Counted from the stretch's first letter, positions 8,589 through 18,042 are shown. The stretch is DNA of 64,000 nt from an uncultured Sanguibacteroides sp. (GCF_900543425.1 NZ_UQRQ01000005.1:1-64000); one strand, 5' to 3'. The notes: generated by a model not told the origin, from the sequence alone. Program-made: numbers and translations.

Positions 8589-8795
8589 ATGATTACACCA
8601 TTACTTATCGGAATCGGGACACAGGAAATCCTGTTTATTATCCTTGTCGTTTTACTATTTTTCGGGGGGAAAAAAATTCCCGAACTGATGAAAGGAATCG
8701 GTAAAGGGGTACGCAGCTTTAAAGAAGGAATGAACGGTATTGAAACCACAAGTGAAAAAACAAAACCGGAAAAAGAAGAGACACCAAAACCATGA
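8589..8795 (+). CDS. tatA: Twin-arginine translocase subunit TatA
   Basis: A 68-residue protein with the TatA layout. A short periplasmic start is followed by a single membrane helix (residues 11-25, ILFIILVVLLFFGG). Then come the FGGKKIPEL hinge and an amphipathic helix (MKGIGKGVRSFKEG), with a charged, disordered tail. TatA forms the pore-like assembly for folded protein export. Its stop overlaps the start of tatC by 4 bp. No separate TatB is encoded, so this is a minimal TatAC pair. The obvious local substrate is the Fe-S protein at 4212 in the same operon. Confidence 0.93.
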   Translation: MITPLLIGIGTQEILFIILVVLLFFGGKKIPELMKGIGKGVRSFKEGMNGIETTSEKTKPEKEETPKP

Positions 8796-9613
8796 ACGAA
8801 ACCGACGGCAGTAAAATACAAACTTTCTGGGAACATCTGGATGAATTAAGAGTTTACCTGCTAAAGATAGCAGCAGTAACGATCGTGTGCGGAATCGTGG
8901 CATTCCTGTTCAAAGAAGAACTGTTCACCATTATTCTGGCACCTAAACAAGATGATTTCATCACCTACAGGATATTCAATCTCATGAGTAGTTGGTTATC
9001 TCTGTCAGATGCAAATTCCGGAATCTTTTCCGTCAAACTGATAAATACGGGATTAGCAGAACAATTTATTATTCACGTAAAAACAGCCCTATATGCAGGT
9101 ATACTTTGTGCTTCTCCTTATATCTTGTATCTGCTGTTCCGTTTTGTCTCTCCCGCTTTATACTCCAAAGAAAAAAAATATGCACTACGAATGGTCGGCG
9201 GAGGTTATGCTATGTTCATAATAGGTGTAGCACTAAACTACCTGTTAATCTTTCCGCTGACCTTTCGTTTCCTCGGTACCTATCAAGTAAGCAATGAAGT
9301 TGAAAATATGATTTCGTTACAATCGTACATGGATACTTTGCTAATGATGAACCTGATGATGGGGATCGTCTTTGAAATTCCTATTTTATGCTGGTTACTC
9401 GCCCTATTCGGATTTATCTCCGCTCCATTTATGCGACACTACCGTCGACACGCGATTGTGATCATTCTCGTCATTGCCGCTATTATCACACCTACATCGG
9501 ATGTATTCACCCTCTCGCTGGTAGCCATGCCCATGTGTTTACTTTATGAAATAAGTATTTTACTTGTAAAACGGACTGTTCCAAAGAAGATTAAGACAAA
9601 CAATAACAGTTAA
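8792..9613 (+). CDS. tatC: Twin-arginine translocase subunit TatC
   Basis: A 273-residue polytopic protein with six predicted membrane helices and the TatC N-terminal signature FWEHLDELRVYLLK (residues 10-23), the twin-arginine signal recognition region. A large periplasmic loop follows helix 1, and SPALYSKEKKYA lies in the middle, as in other TatC proteins. ITPTSDVFTLSLVAMPMCLLYE is the late conserved block. It forms the substrate receptor with TatA. It is the last gene of the operon that begins at 4212. Confidence 0.94.
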   Translation: MNETDGSKIQTFWEHLDELRVYLLKIAAVTIVCGIVAFLFKEELFTIILAPKQDDFITYRIFNLMSSWLSLSDANSGIFSVKLINTGLAEQFIIHVKTALYAGILCASPYILYLLFRFVSPALYSKEKKYALRMVGGGYAMFIIGVALNYLLIFPLTFRFLGTYQVSNEVENMISLQSYMDTLLMMNLMMGIVFEIPILCWLLALFGFISAPFMRHYRRHAIVIILVIAAIITPTSDVFTLSLVAMPMCLLYEISILLVKRTVPKKIKTNNNS

Positions 9614-9703
9614 ACGCCCTACTCCTCTCCGTTTATTTGTTGCGATTGATAATAAATCAGCAATTTATAAACTAAAAAAGTAGTTATTCCGATTTTTATT
9701 TCA

Positions 9704-9711
9704 TATATTTG
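9704..9711 (+). promoter_or_regulatory. -7 box for the TPR gene
   Basis: TATATTTG, a perfect TAnnTTTG match, 43 bp upstream of the start codon at 9755. The -33 region is T-rich without a clear TTTG. Confidence 0.5.
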
Positions 9712-9754
9712 CTAAAAGTGCTAATAATAAATCGGACCTACTAAAACCGCTGTT

Positions 9755-11230
9755 ATGAAAAGATTACTCACTTTAATAGGATTTTGTTGTACCCTTACTC
9801 TTTCCGCTCAACATTCGGACAATAGAATCAAAAACTTGATCATAACCGGTAAATACTCAGAGGCAACTATTTATATCGATTCGTTACTCGGTACGGGAAT
9901 AGAATCTCCCTTCCTCTTTTTTTACGCGGGCAAGGCTAACGAAGGATTGATGCGCTATAATAATGCTTATCAATACTACAAAAAATGGTATTCCAACGAC
10001 ACCACAAACCAAGATGCCAAACTGGCTATGGCCCGATCGGCTAATCTGGCCGGGCATCAAACAACCGCATTGGAATATTATGAACAATTGTCACAGGAAG
10101 ACTCACTACATTTCGTCATCAACCTCTCTTTAGGCCGTCTTTACCAGCAGATCCAGGACTACCCTGAAGCCATACAGGTTTATACGAGGTTATTGACCGT
10201 AGATTCAACCAATACCTCATTGCTTGCCAGTCTGGGAGATTGCACGAACGAATTGGGCCTTATTGCTGATGCTCTGTCTTTTTATATCCGGGCTTTCGAA
10301 CAGGATAAAAACAACGGAAGAATCGCTCTAAAAGCGATCAATACCATACGTAAAGATAAAAAAATTTGGCCTGAATTCATGGATACAATCATCGCTTTGG
10401 CAGATACGGCAATTCGATATAATCCGAACTACCTGGCCTTGGCACAAGGTCGGGGAATATTAAAATACTTCAACAAATGCTACAAAGAGTGTGATACGAT
10501 ATTTACCAAATTAGCTGAATCAGGAAGAGCGACCCGCGTAACTTGCAAATATTACGGATTAACTCTATTCCAATTAAAACGCTTTTTACAAGCCGAGAAA
10601 TGGCTTGCCCGAGCAGATTCACTATTCATGGATGAAGAAGGTAACCACACGGATCTCGACGTTGCCCTAAGGTATGGAGAGACATTAATTCAAACCGGAA
10701 ATCCCTACAAAGCACTCCAGATTTTTCAGGAAGTCGAAACACAGCTACAACCGGACAACACATTACTTTCCCGAATTTCGGTAATGAACGGTAATGCATA
10801 CGGCACATCCGGAGAAAATAAAAAAGCCATACTGGCTTATTGGCTGGCTTATAAACAATATCCTGAAAACAAACAGGCAATTGCCAACCTGACCTACCTT
10901 TGCCAACCTAAAGATTCTAACGAAAGTATTCTTATGTCACAAGGCATACTCAGAGAAAAGATGTTATTCACCTGCATTTTGTTCTTGGAAAATTACAATG
11001 TTAAAAGTCGATATACGGAAATCATGCAGGAGTATTGCAGAGAAGTTTTAAATCATGCTTTGAAAGAAGCATTTTTGAAAAACGCCAAAAAACTAACGGT
11101 AAGAGATCCGGAAGGCAAAAAATACACGTACTCTTACCGCGAACTTCACCGGCTTGCTAATCCACCAGAATCTCCGGCTCCACCGACTCCGCCGACACCG
11201 TTAACACCAAAATCCATGTCATATGACTAA
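9755..11230 (+). CDS. Exported tetratricopeptide-repeat protein
   Basis: A 491-residue protein with a signal peptide (MKRLLTLIGFCCTLTLSA) followed by TPR-type helical repeats across most of its length, for example YSEATIYIDSLLGTG, PFLFFYAGKANEGLMRYNNAY and YPEAIQVYTRLLTVD. The last ~20 residues are a Pro/Thr-rich tail (PPESPAPPTPPTPLTP). TPR proteins scaffold protein complexes; no catalytic domain is seen. It stands alone, with its own promoter, between the tatC operon and the convergent lgt gene. Partner unknown. Confidence 0.84.
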   Translation: MKRLLTLIGFCCTLTLSAQHSDNRIKNLIITGKYSEATIYIDSLLGTGIESPFLFFYAGKANEGLMRYNNAYQYYKKWYSNDTTNQDAKLAMARSANLAGHQTTALEYYEQLSQEDSLHFVINLSLGRLYQQIQDYPEAIQVYTRLLTVDSTNTSLLASLGDCTNELGLIADALSFYIRAFEQDKNNGRIALKAINTIRKDKKIWPEFMDTIIALADTAIRYNPNYLALAQGRGILKYFNKCYKECDTIFTKLAESGRATRVTCKYYGLTLFQLKRFLQAEKWLARADSLFMDEEGNHTDLDVALRYGETLIQTGNPYKALQIFQEVETQLQPDNTLLSRISVMNGNAYGTSGENKKAILAYWLAYKQYPENKQAIANLTYLCQPKDSNESILMSQGILREKMLFTCILFLENYNVKSRYTEIMQEYCREVLNHALKEAFLKNAKKLTVRDPEGKKYTYSYRELHRLANPPESPAPPTPPTPLTPKSMSYD

Positions 11231-11337
11231 GGTGAGACCTGTATCCTTCCGGATTTAGACCCGCCTGACCACAATACCTGATTATTTTTACATCACAAAA
11301 AAGATTGTTTCGTAGATTATCCGATAGCGAGGAGAGA

Positions 11338-12156
11338 TCAGGTTACCTGTTTTTTACGTTTCAGCATAAACAAAACAACCCCTGACAGAATAAAAGGGAT
11401 ACTTAACAGCTGTCCCATGTTCAGCAACATATGCTCTTCAAAAGATTCCTGATTAATCTTTACGAATTCAATTAAAAACCTGGCCGTAAAAATAAGGGCT
11501 ATGGACAAACCAAAAAAGAATCCGTTCGACACTTGTCCCCTATCCCTCTTATAAGTCATCCATAGCAAAGCAAATATAAGTAAGTAAGCAAAAGCCTCAT
11601 ATAACTGAGCCGGATGTCTCGGTAGCATATCCACTCTTTTAAAAATAAAGGCAAAAGGTAAATCTGTTACCTTCCCTATAATCTCGGAATTCATGAAATT
11701 GGCCAATCTTATAAATGCACCCACCAAAGGGGTTACAATAGCGATTTTATCCAATTCTCCCAAGTAATTATACTTATAACGATAACAATAAATTGCTAAC
11801 GCTATTAAAATGCCCAAAGCCCCACCATGACTCGCTAATCCCTGGTAACCGGTATACTCGAACCTTCCGTCATCTATCTTAAAAGGCAAAAAGATCTCTG
11901 CTATATGAGAAGAAAAATAATCAAAATCGTAAAATAAACAATGTCCTAACCTCGCCCCCAAAACGATTCCCACAAAAACATACATAAACAAGCGTCCGAA
12001 CTGTTGATCCGATCGGTGTTCTATCCGATACATATCATTCACTAATTTTGCCCCGACAAATACACCCGCGGCAAAAAGAAGGCCGTAATACCTGATTTGA
12101 ACCCCGCCGATACTAAACCAAACAGGATCTATATCCCAATTTACATAATTCAACAT
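11338..12156 (-). CDS. lgt: Prolipoprotein diacylglyceryl transferase
   Basis: A 272-residue inner-membrane enzyme with about seven helices. It transfers diacylglyceryl from phosphatidylglycerol to the lipobox Cys of prelipoproteins. The Lgt signature is present as RLANFMNSEIIGK near residue 132, and the HGG active-site block (SHGGALGIL) is near residue 99. The C-terminal RFLIEFVKINQ is also typical. It is the last gene of an ispF-lpxB-lgt unit on the minus strand (24 bp after lpxB), all envelope or isoprenoid functions. Confidence 0.94.
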   Translation of the reverse strand: MLNYVNWDIDPVWFSIGGVQIRYYGLLFAAGVFVGAKLVNDMYRIEHRSDQQFGRLFMYVFVGIVLGARLGHCLFYDFDYFSSHIAEIFLPFKIDDGRFEYTGYQGLASHGGALGILIALAIYCYRYKYNYLGELDKIAIVTPLVGAFIRLANFMNSEIIGKVTDLPFAFIFKRVDMLPRHPAQLYEAFAYLLIFALLWMTYKRDRGQVSNGFFFGLSIALIFTARFLIEFVKINQESFEEHMLLNMGQLLSIPFILSGVVLFMLKRKKQVT

Positions 12157-12180
12157 AAATAATCCATTACAAAAATAACT

Positions 12181-13323
12181 CTATCCGCAACCTTTCAACT
12201 CTTTTAAATCCCGGATCATCATACGGGCAAAACGTTCGGAGGCACCCGCATCTCCCAAACGTCGGTTTACCTCATCGTATTCCCGTAACATCTCATCCCT
12301 CGCATACCCATCCGGTAATATTGCCGACAAAGCCTTCAACAGATTCCTCTCGTTCAGCTTCTGCATCAACAACTCCCGAACAACCTCTTTTCCGGCAATC
12401 AGATTAACTAAAGAGATATATTTTACCTTCACGAAAGTTTTAAAAAGAAAATAACTGAAGGCTCCACCCTCTCCACTATAACAAACGACCTGAGGCGTCT
12501 TTAATATAGCCGTCTCCAGCGTGGCCGTACCGGAAGTTACCAAAGCACATCGTGCCTGCTTCAACAACCGGTAAGTCTGCCCGTATACGATTCTGATATC
12601 CATATCTTTTATATAGGGAGCATAATCCGTATCGCTCATGGAGGGAGCCCCCGCTATCACAAACTGGTAATCGGGAAAATGCTTTACCATCAATAACATT
12701 TTAGGTAAGACATGCTTCAATTCTTGTGACCGACTTCCTGCCAATAAAGCAATAATCGGTTTATCGGGTAATCGGTTGACCTGAATAAAATCCGCGTACT
12801 CCTCTTCTTTATGGTCTCTGTCATGAATGGCATCCACCAACGGATTTCCCGCGTATTGTACCGTATAACCGAATTGCTTGTAGAAATCGACTTCAAAGGG
12901 AAAGATTACATACATCCTGTCTACCAATTGCTTGATCTTTTTAACTCTCCCCGTATTCCAAGCCCATATTTTAGGAGAGATATAATAAAACACGGGAATC
13001 TCGGCCGCCTTAATAAATTTAGCCACCCGCAAATTAAAACCACCGTAATCGACCAAAATAACCACATCCGGATTCCATGCCAATATGTCCCGACGACAAG
13101 CTTCAATATTCTCTTTTATCTTTCCCAAATTCTTCAGTACTGTAAGAAATCCCATGATAGCCGTATCCTTGTAATGACGTACGATCTCGCAACCGGCATT
13201 TTTCATTAAATCTCCTCCCCATCCCCGTATAACGGCTTCCGGGTCTTCCTGTCTTAATCCTCGGATTAAATTGGAAGCATGTAAGTCTCCCGATGCTTCT
13301 CCCGCAATAATGTAATATTTCAT
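12181..13323 (-). CDS. lpxB: Lipid-A-disaccharide synthase
   Basis: A 380-residue GT19-family glycosyltransferase. It joins UDP-2,3-diacylglucosamine to lipid X to make the lipid A disaccharide at the inner face of the membrane. The N-terminal AGEASGDLHASNLI and the following GWGGDLM are LpxB hallmarks. PVFYYISPKIWAWNTGRVKKI near residue 120 and LAGSRSQELKHVLP near residue 195 are further family blocks. TSGTATLETAIL near residue 263 is the nucleotide-sugar site. Its start is 1 bp after the ispF stop. Confidence 0.95.
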   Translation of the reverse strand: MKYYIIAGEASGDLHASNLIRGLRQEDPEAVIRGWGGDLMKNAGCEIVRHYKDTAIMGFLTVLKNLGKIKENIEACRRDILAWNPDVVILVDYGGFNLRVAKFIKAAEIPVFYYISPKIWAWNTGRVKKIKQLVDRMYVIFPFEVDFYKQFGYTVQYAGNPLVDAIHDRDHKEEEYADFIQVNRLPDKPIIALLAGSRSQELKHVLPKMLLMVKHFPDYQFVIAGAPSMSDTDYAPYIKDMDIRIVYGQTYRLLKQARCALVTSGTATLETAILKTPQVVCYSGEGGAFSYFLFKTFVKVKYISLVNLIAGKEVVRELLMQKLNERNLLKALSAILPDGYARDEMLREYDEVNRRLGDAGASERFARMMIRDLKELKGCG

Positions 13324-13324
13324 A

Positions 13325-13804
13325 TTATAACTTTATCATCAATACCGAGGCATAAGCGGTCACACCCTCTTCCCGGCCTTCGTACCCTAAATGTTCCGTG
13401 GTCGTTGCCTTAATGGTCAGATCTTCCACCTCCATCTCCAATATCTCGGCCAAACATTCCCGCATCTCCAATACCCGCAATTTAATTTTAGGTCGTTGCA
13501 AACAAATGACACAATCGATATTACCGATAGTATACCCTTTCGTGTTTACCATATCAATGGTCCGTTTTAACAAAATCTTACTGTCAATTCCTTTATAAGC
13601 CGGATCGGTATCCGGGAAATAAGAACCAATATCATCCAATCCGGCAGCACCTAACAACGCATCACAAATAGCATGAATCAAAACGTCACCATCCGAATGG
13701 GCGACACATCCTTTTTCATGCTCCAATTTAATCCCTCCCAACCAAAACTCTTCTCCATCGGCCAAACGATGTACATCTATTCCAAAACCCGTTTTTATCT
13801 TCAT
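13325..13804 (-). CDS. ispF: 2-C-methyl-D-erythritol 2,4-cyclodiphosphate synthase
   Basis: A 159-residue enzyme of the methylerythritol phosphate isoprenoid pathway. It cyclises CDP-methylerythritol phosphate, releasing CMP. The zinc ligands are visible in GIDVHRL (Asp9, His11) and the substrate block SDGDVLIHAICDALLGA (second His near 43). The late TTEHLGYEGREEGVTAYA is the IspF C-terminal signature. It is the first gene of the minus-strand unit ispF-lpxB-lgt and is divergent from mtaB. Confidence 0.95.
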   Translation of the reverse strand: MKIKTGFGIDVHRLADGEEFWLGGIKLEHEKGCVAHSDGDVLIHAICDALLGAAGLDDIGSYFPDTDPAYKGIDSKILLKRTIDMVNTKGYTIGNIDCVICLQRPKIKLRVLEMRECLAEILEMEVEDLTIKATTTEHLGYEGREEGVTAYASVLMIKL

Positions 13805-13961
13805 AATAATTAAGTTTATTCATTGCATATTTTATAACGCTTCCCTCATTTTTCCGAAACATAAAGAGAAGGATATAAATACGAAAAGACAAAATAACAA
13901 ATATTTCATTTCAATTCCTACGGCTAAACATAAATGCCTCTGTTTTTAACCATAAAATCAT

Positions 13962-13969
13962 TACTTTTG
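13962..13969 (+). promoter_or_regulatory. -7 box for mtaB
   Basis: TACTTTTG matches TAnnTTTG. The predicted transcript start near 13976 lies downstream of an in-frame ATG at 13934. This supports the ATG at 14015 as the true start of mtaB. Confidence 0.6.
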
Positions 13970-14014
13970 TTGCGTAATAGAAGGAAGATTTACAATCATA
14001 TAATAAAGATTACG

Positions 14015-15328
14015 ATGCTTATTGAAGGGAAGAGAGTAGCCTATATCACCTTGGGCTGTAAACTGAATTTTTCGGAGACTTCAACGATAAAACATAGCCT
14101 GGAACAGGTTGGAACCATAACGGTAGGAGAAAAAGAAGGAGCTGACATTTTCGTGATAAACACATGTAGCGTTACTGATATTGCAGAAAAAAAAGGACGT
14201 CAGATGATCCGGAAAATCATCCATCGCAACCCGGGAGCCTATATTATCGTCGTCGGGTGTTACGCCCAACTTCGAGCCCAAGAAATCATGAATATCAAAG
14301 GGGTAAGCATGGTACTCGGGGCTCGGGACAAATTCAATGTCGCTCACTATTTACAACATCTCGAAACCCAAGAATCCATTCCGCCTCACTCTTGTGATAT
14401 TTTCAAAATCGAACAGTTCGATCTGGCCTATTCTTACGGAGATCGTACCCGTTGTTTTCTGAAAATTCAGGACGGATGTGACTACTTTTGTACCTATTGC
14501 ACCATTCCCTACGCCCGGGGAAAAAGCAGGAGCGCCAATATAAAAGATGTTTTGGAAGCAGCTCGCAATGCAGCTGATAAAAATATAAAGGAGATCATAC
14601 TGACAGGTGTCAACACGGGGGATTTCGGCCGGGATACCGGAGAATCGTTTTTCGAATTACTCCGAGCATTAGATCAATTGGAAGAAATGCCCCGATTTAG
14701 GATTTCGTCCATAGAACCCAATTTGTTGACGGATGATATCATTGAATTTGTTGCCGCTTCCAAACATTTTATGCCACATTTCCACATACCGTTACAATCC
14801 GGGAACAATGAAGTATTGAAACTCATGAAACGACGTTATAGTCGGGAGCTTTTTGCTGAAAAAATCGAAAAAATCAAATCTATTTTACCCGACGCTTTTA
14901 TCGGGGTGGACGTCATTGCCGGTATGCGGGGAGAAACCGAAATGTTTTTTGAAGATACCCGAAATTTTATTTCCGAATTACACATCTCTCAACTCCATGT
15001 ATTCCCCTACTCGGAACGTTCCGGGACAAAAGCCCTGGATATTCCGTTAGCCGTTTCCACCCAAGAAAAGCACCGCCGAGTAAACCTTTTACTGGATATT
15101 TCGGAACAAAAACTCCAATCTTTTTATCAATCATTTCAAGGACAAACTCGTCCGGTACTTTTTGAAGAGAATGAAATGGACGGTTCTATCGGTGGGTTCA
15201 CGGATAATTACATTCGAGTGGAACTCCCATTCGACCGTACGCTGGTAAATCAAATCGTTCCGGTTAAATTAGGAGAAGTCAACGAAAACGGAAATCTTAC
15301 AGGAAAAATCCAACTCATTCATTATTGA
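14015..15328 (+). CDS. mtaB: tRNA t6A37 methylthiotransferase MtaB
   Basis: A 437-residue radical-SAM methylthiotransferase that converts t6A to ms2t6A at position 37 of tRNAs reading ANN codons. The N-terminal MTTase domain starts at the chosen Met (MLIEGKRVAYITLGCKLNF), with three conserved Cys for the auxiliary cluster (TLGCKLN, INTCSVTD, VVGCYAQ). The radical-SAM cluster motif is CDYFCTYC near residue 156. A TRAM-like RNA-binding region closes the protein. The longer reading from 13934 is rejected because the -7 box at 13962 lies inside it and its 27 extra residues match no MTTase start. Confidence 0.92.
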   Translation: MLIEGKRVAYITLGCKLNFSETSTIKHSLEQVGTITVGEKEGADIFVINTCSVTDIAEKKGRQMIRKIIHRNPGAYIIVVGCYAQLRAQEIMNIKGVSMVLGARDKFNVAHYLQHLETQESIPPHSCDIFKIEQFDLAYSYGDRTRCFLKIQDGCDYFCTYCTIPYARGKSRSANIKDVLEAARNAADKNIKEIILTGVNTGDFGRDTGESFFELLRALDQLEEMPRFRISSIEPNLLTDDIIEFVAASKHFMPHFHIPLQSGNNEVLKLMKRRYSRELFAEKIEKIKSILPDAFIGVDVIAGMRGETEMFFEDTRNFISELHISQLHVFPYSERSGTKALDIPLAVSTQEKHRRVNLLLDISEQKLQSFYQSFQGQTRPVLFEENEMDGSIGGFTDNYIRVELPFDRTLVNQIVPVKLGEVNENGNLTGKIQLIHY

Positions 15329-15428
15329 CATTCAGAAGTACTCCGTTCTCTCGTAAAAAAATACCTATTCCCGACACAAAACAGATGTATTTAACCCGTC
15401 TATAATAATTTATTTCTGTTTTATTTTA

Positions 15429-15436
15429 TAATTTTG
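15429..15436 (+). promoter_or_regulatory. -7 box for the epimerase gene
   Basis: TAATTTTG, a TAnnTTTG match 31 bp upstream of the start codon at 15468. Confidence 0.5.
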
Positions 15437-15467
15437 TCGGACAATTTAGAATCTGAAACAAGAAGGC

Positions 15468-16502
15468 ATGAATATATTAATCTCGGGAACAGCAGGATTC
15501 ATAGGTTTTTACCTTGCAAAAAGACTTTTAAACGAGAATCATACCGTTTACGGCATTGACTCCGTTAATAACTATTATGATACAACTTTAAAAGAAGAGA
15601 GACTGCAGGCATGTGGAATTAAAAATTATGAATACGGTAAAGAAATCGGATCCGGAATAGACTCGCGTTATACTTTTTGCCAAATGGATTTATGTGACAC
15701 AGAAAGATTAACAAAACTATTTACCGATCATCGTTTTGATTGTGTCGTAAACTTAGCAGCACAAGCCGGAGTCCGTTACAGTCTTACTCATCCCGAATCC
15801 TATGTCCAAAGCAATATTGTCGGTTTTCTAAATCTATTGGAAGCCTGTCGAAAATTCCAATGTCCAAAATTGGTCTATGCATCTTCTTCCTCTGTTTACG
15901 GAAACAATCACTCCGTCCCATTCCGGGAAGACGATCAGGTAGATCACCCGATATCCATTTACGCCGCTACTAAAAAAAGCAATGAATTAATGGCTAATAC
16001 CTATTCGTATTTGTATAAATTGCAAACCATAGGGCTTCGTTTTTTTACGGTATACGGTCCGTACGGACGTCCGGATATGGCACCCATTTTATTTGCCAAC
16101 GCCATTACAAATAATAAAGAGATTAAAATCTTTAATAACGGTCATCTATCCCGGGATTTCACCTATATTGATGATATCATCACCGGAATGGAAAAAATAA
16201 TTACAACTCCCGGAATAAAAAGAGAAGACTTTCCCGGTACACCAGCAACAATATACAATATCGGAAGAGGTGAACCGGTGAAATTAATGGACTTTATCCA
16301 TGTACTGGAGAAAAATTTAGGGAAAGAGGCCAAAAAGGTTTTTATGGAGATGCAACCCGGAGACGTTTATCAAACCTGGGCAGATACTACCAGGTTACAG
16401 GAAGATTATAATTACACTCCTACCATCTCTCTTGAAACAGGAATACAACGGTTTGCAGAGTGGTTTTCTCAATCCCATTTTGTAAACCAGAAAAAGCATT
16501 AA
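15468..16502 (+). CDS. NAD-dependent sugar-nucleotide epimerase, UDP-glucuronate 4-epimerase-like
   Basis: A 344-residue extended short-chain dehydrogenase. The NAD-binding glycine motif is GTAGFIGFYLA (residues 7-17) and the catalytic pair is YAATKKSNE (YxxxK, near residue 164), with the SSSSVYG Ser/Thr block before it. The sequence FFTVYGPYGRPDMAP and the insertion after the first strand (NNYYDTTLKEERL) fit the UDP-glucuronate 4-epimerase / WbpP-like group that supplies capsule and LPS sugars. It has its own promoter and is not flanked by a polysaccharide cluster, so the end product is unknown. Confidence 0.88.
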   Translation: MNILISGTAGFIGFYLAKRLLNENHTVYGIDSVNNYYDTTLKEERLQACGIKNYEYGKEIGSGIDSRYTFCQMDLCDTERLTKLFTDHRFDCVVNLAAQAGVRYSLTHPESYVQSNIVGFLNLLEACRKFQCPKLVYASSSSVYGNNHSVPFREDDQVDHPISIYAATKKSNELMANTYSYLYKLQTIGLRFFTVYGPYGRPDMAPILFANAITNNKEIKIFNNGHLSRDFTYIDDIITGMEKIITTPGIKREDFPGTPATIYNIGRGEPVKLMDFIHVLEKNLGKEAKKVFMEMQPGDVYQTWADTTRLQEDYNYTPTISLETGIQRFAEWFSQSHFVNQKKH

Positions 16503-16505
16503 ACA

Positions 16506-16536
16506 TTTGAAAGTATATTAAGAATTATTAATTTTG
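16506..16536 (+). promoter_or_regulatory. Full Bacteroides-type promoter of nhaA
   Basis: TTTG at 16506-16509, a 19-bp gap and TAATTTTG at 16529-16536. This is one of the best consensus promoters in the window, 27 bp before the nhaA start codon. Confidence 0.7.
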
Positions 16537-16563
16537 CCTTACCTCTAATATAAAACGAAGGGT

Positions 16564-17907
16564 ATGTTTAAGGACACGTTGAAGTTTTCTACACGTAGAT
16601 TGATTCAGGCAAAAATCAACGGCGGGGCAATTCTTCTGTTCGTGGCGTTATTGGCCATGATAATAGCCAACTCTCCATTAAAAGAATATTATAACCATTT
16701 TTTTTCACAAGAGGTCAGTTTCAATATAGGAAGTTTTAATCTTTTTCAGCAGCATGACGGAGGCTCCATGACTTTATTAGCCTTTATCAATGATGCTTTA
16801 ATGGCCATTTTTTTCTTTTCGGTAGGATTAGAGATTAAACGGGAACTCTTGGTTGGTGAGTTATCTTCTCCCAGAAAAGCTTTACTGCCAGTCATCGCCG
16901 CATGTGGCGGAATGATCGTTCCCGTCCTCCTGTTCATGTCGATCGGGGAACCCGGACCGGCAACCAGAGGTGCGGCGATCCCCATGGCTACCGATATAGC
17001 CTTCTCTTTAGGCGTACTCTCTTTACTCGGGAAGAAAGTACCCTTAAGCCTTAAAATCTTTTTAACAGCTTTTGCCGTAGTTGACGATATCGGAGGGATT
17101 ATCGTCATTGCCGTTTTTTACAGCCAGCAATTGATCTCGGAATTCCTTATAGCCGCGGCAGGCATTATCCTACTGCTGTATATCGGAGGAAAAGCAGGTA
17201 TCTATAATAAACTGTTCTACATCTTTCTCGGCATTGTGGTATGGTATCTGTTTGTCCAATCGGGCCTTCATCCTACTATTGCCGGAGTAATCGTGGCCTT
17301 CACGGTTCCTGCCCGACCAAAATTACGTATATACAAATACGTGAATAGCATTCGGGAAAGTTTAAAAAGATTGCCGGAAGGAGAAAACTCCAATAATCTG
17401 ATACTCACCAATTCGGAGTTGTCCATTCTAAAAAGCATAGAATCGGCTTCAGACAAAGTAATCAGTCCCCTTCAAGCGATGGACGATGATTTGCATTCCC
17501 TTATCAACTACGTTGTTATGCCATTATTCGCCTTTGCCAATGCCAGTATTTCTTTTGAAGGATTTTCCCTTGCCTCATTACATGGGGTCTCCATTACTAT
17601 TTTCATCTCGTTGGTTTTAGGTAAATTAATCGGTATTTTTTCATTTACCTACCTTTCTGTCAAAACCGGTTGGCTTTCCATGCCGGATCGTATGAATCAA
17701 GGTTCTTTACTCGGTATATCTATGATCGGCGGTATCGGTTTTACAGTCTCTTTATTTATAGCAAATCTGTCTTACGCGGGAATTCCAGAAATTGGAGCCA
17801 CTCTTCTTAATCAAGCAAAAATCGGAATCATCGGAGGATCTCTATTTGCAGGACTCTGTGGTTACCTTATCTTAAAATACGTTCTGGAAAAAAAAAGAGA
17901 GAAATAA
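16564..17907 (+). CDS. nhaA: Na+/H+ antiporter NhaA
   Basis: A 447-residue, ~12-helix antiporter that exports Na+ in exchange for protons and helps pH and salt homeostasis. The conserved ion-binding helix is ATDIAFSLGVLSLLG near residue 141 and the second acidic block is FAVVDDIGGIIVIAVFY near residue 160. The N-terminal amphipathic stretch and NDALMAIFFFSVGLEIKRE near residue 77 are typical NhaA. It stands alone under its own promoter. Members of this length, with a loop rich in charged residues near 260-310, are common in Bacteroidetes. Confidence 0.94.
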   Translation: MFKDTLKFSTRRLIQAKINGGAILLFVALLAMIIANSPLKEYYNHFFSQEVSFNIGSFNLFQQHDGGSMTLLAFINDALMAIFFFSVGLEIKRELLVGELSSPRKALLPVIAACGGMIVPVLLFMSIGEPGPATRGAAIPMATDIAFSLGVLSLLGKKVPLSLKIFLTAFAVVDDIGGIIVIAVFYSQQLISEFLIAAAGIILLLYIGGKAGIYNKLFYIFLGIVVWYLFVQSGLHPTIAGVIVAFTVPARPKLRIYKYVNSIRESLKRLPEGENSNNLILTNSELSILKSIESASDKVISPLQAMDDDLHSLINYVVMPLFAFANASISFEGFSLASLHGVSITIFISLVLGKLIGIFSFTYLSVKTGWLSMPDRMNQGSLLGISMIGGIGFTVSLFIANLSYAGIPEIGATLLNQAKIGIIGGSLFAGLCGYLILKYVLEKKREK

Positions 17908-17930
17908 TTTTCAAAATAAACGGAAACCTC

Positions 17931-17938
17931 TATATTTG
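17931..17938 (+). promoter_or_regulatory. -7 box for tRNA-Ser
   Basis: TATATTTG lies 11 bp before the tRNA 5' end, the expected distance for a stable-RNA promoter of this group. Confidence 0.65.
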
Positions 17939-17949
17939 CACCTGCATCC

Positions 17950-18034
17950 GGAGAGATGGCAGAGTGGTCGATTGCGGCGGTCTTGAAAACCGTTGTGCTG
18001 CGAGGCACCCGGGGTTCGAATCCCTGTCTCTCCG
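17950..18034 (+). tRNA. tRNA-Ser(TGA)
   Basis: An 85-base class II tRNA. The acceptor pairs GGAGAGA (17950-17956) with TCTCTCC (18027-18033), with G as discriminator, as in serine tRNAs. The anticodon loop carries TGA within GGTCTTGAAAACC. A long variable arm follows, and the T loop is GTTCGAATC. CCA is not encoded. Confidence 0.97.
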
Positions 18035-18042
18035 CTGAACAC

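Noticed and set aside
13934..14014. Upstream N-terminal extension of mtaB
   Set aside because: A consensus -7 box lies inside it and the extra residues do not resemble the enzyme family.
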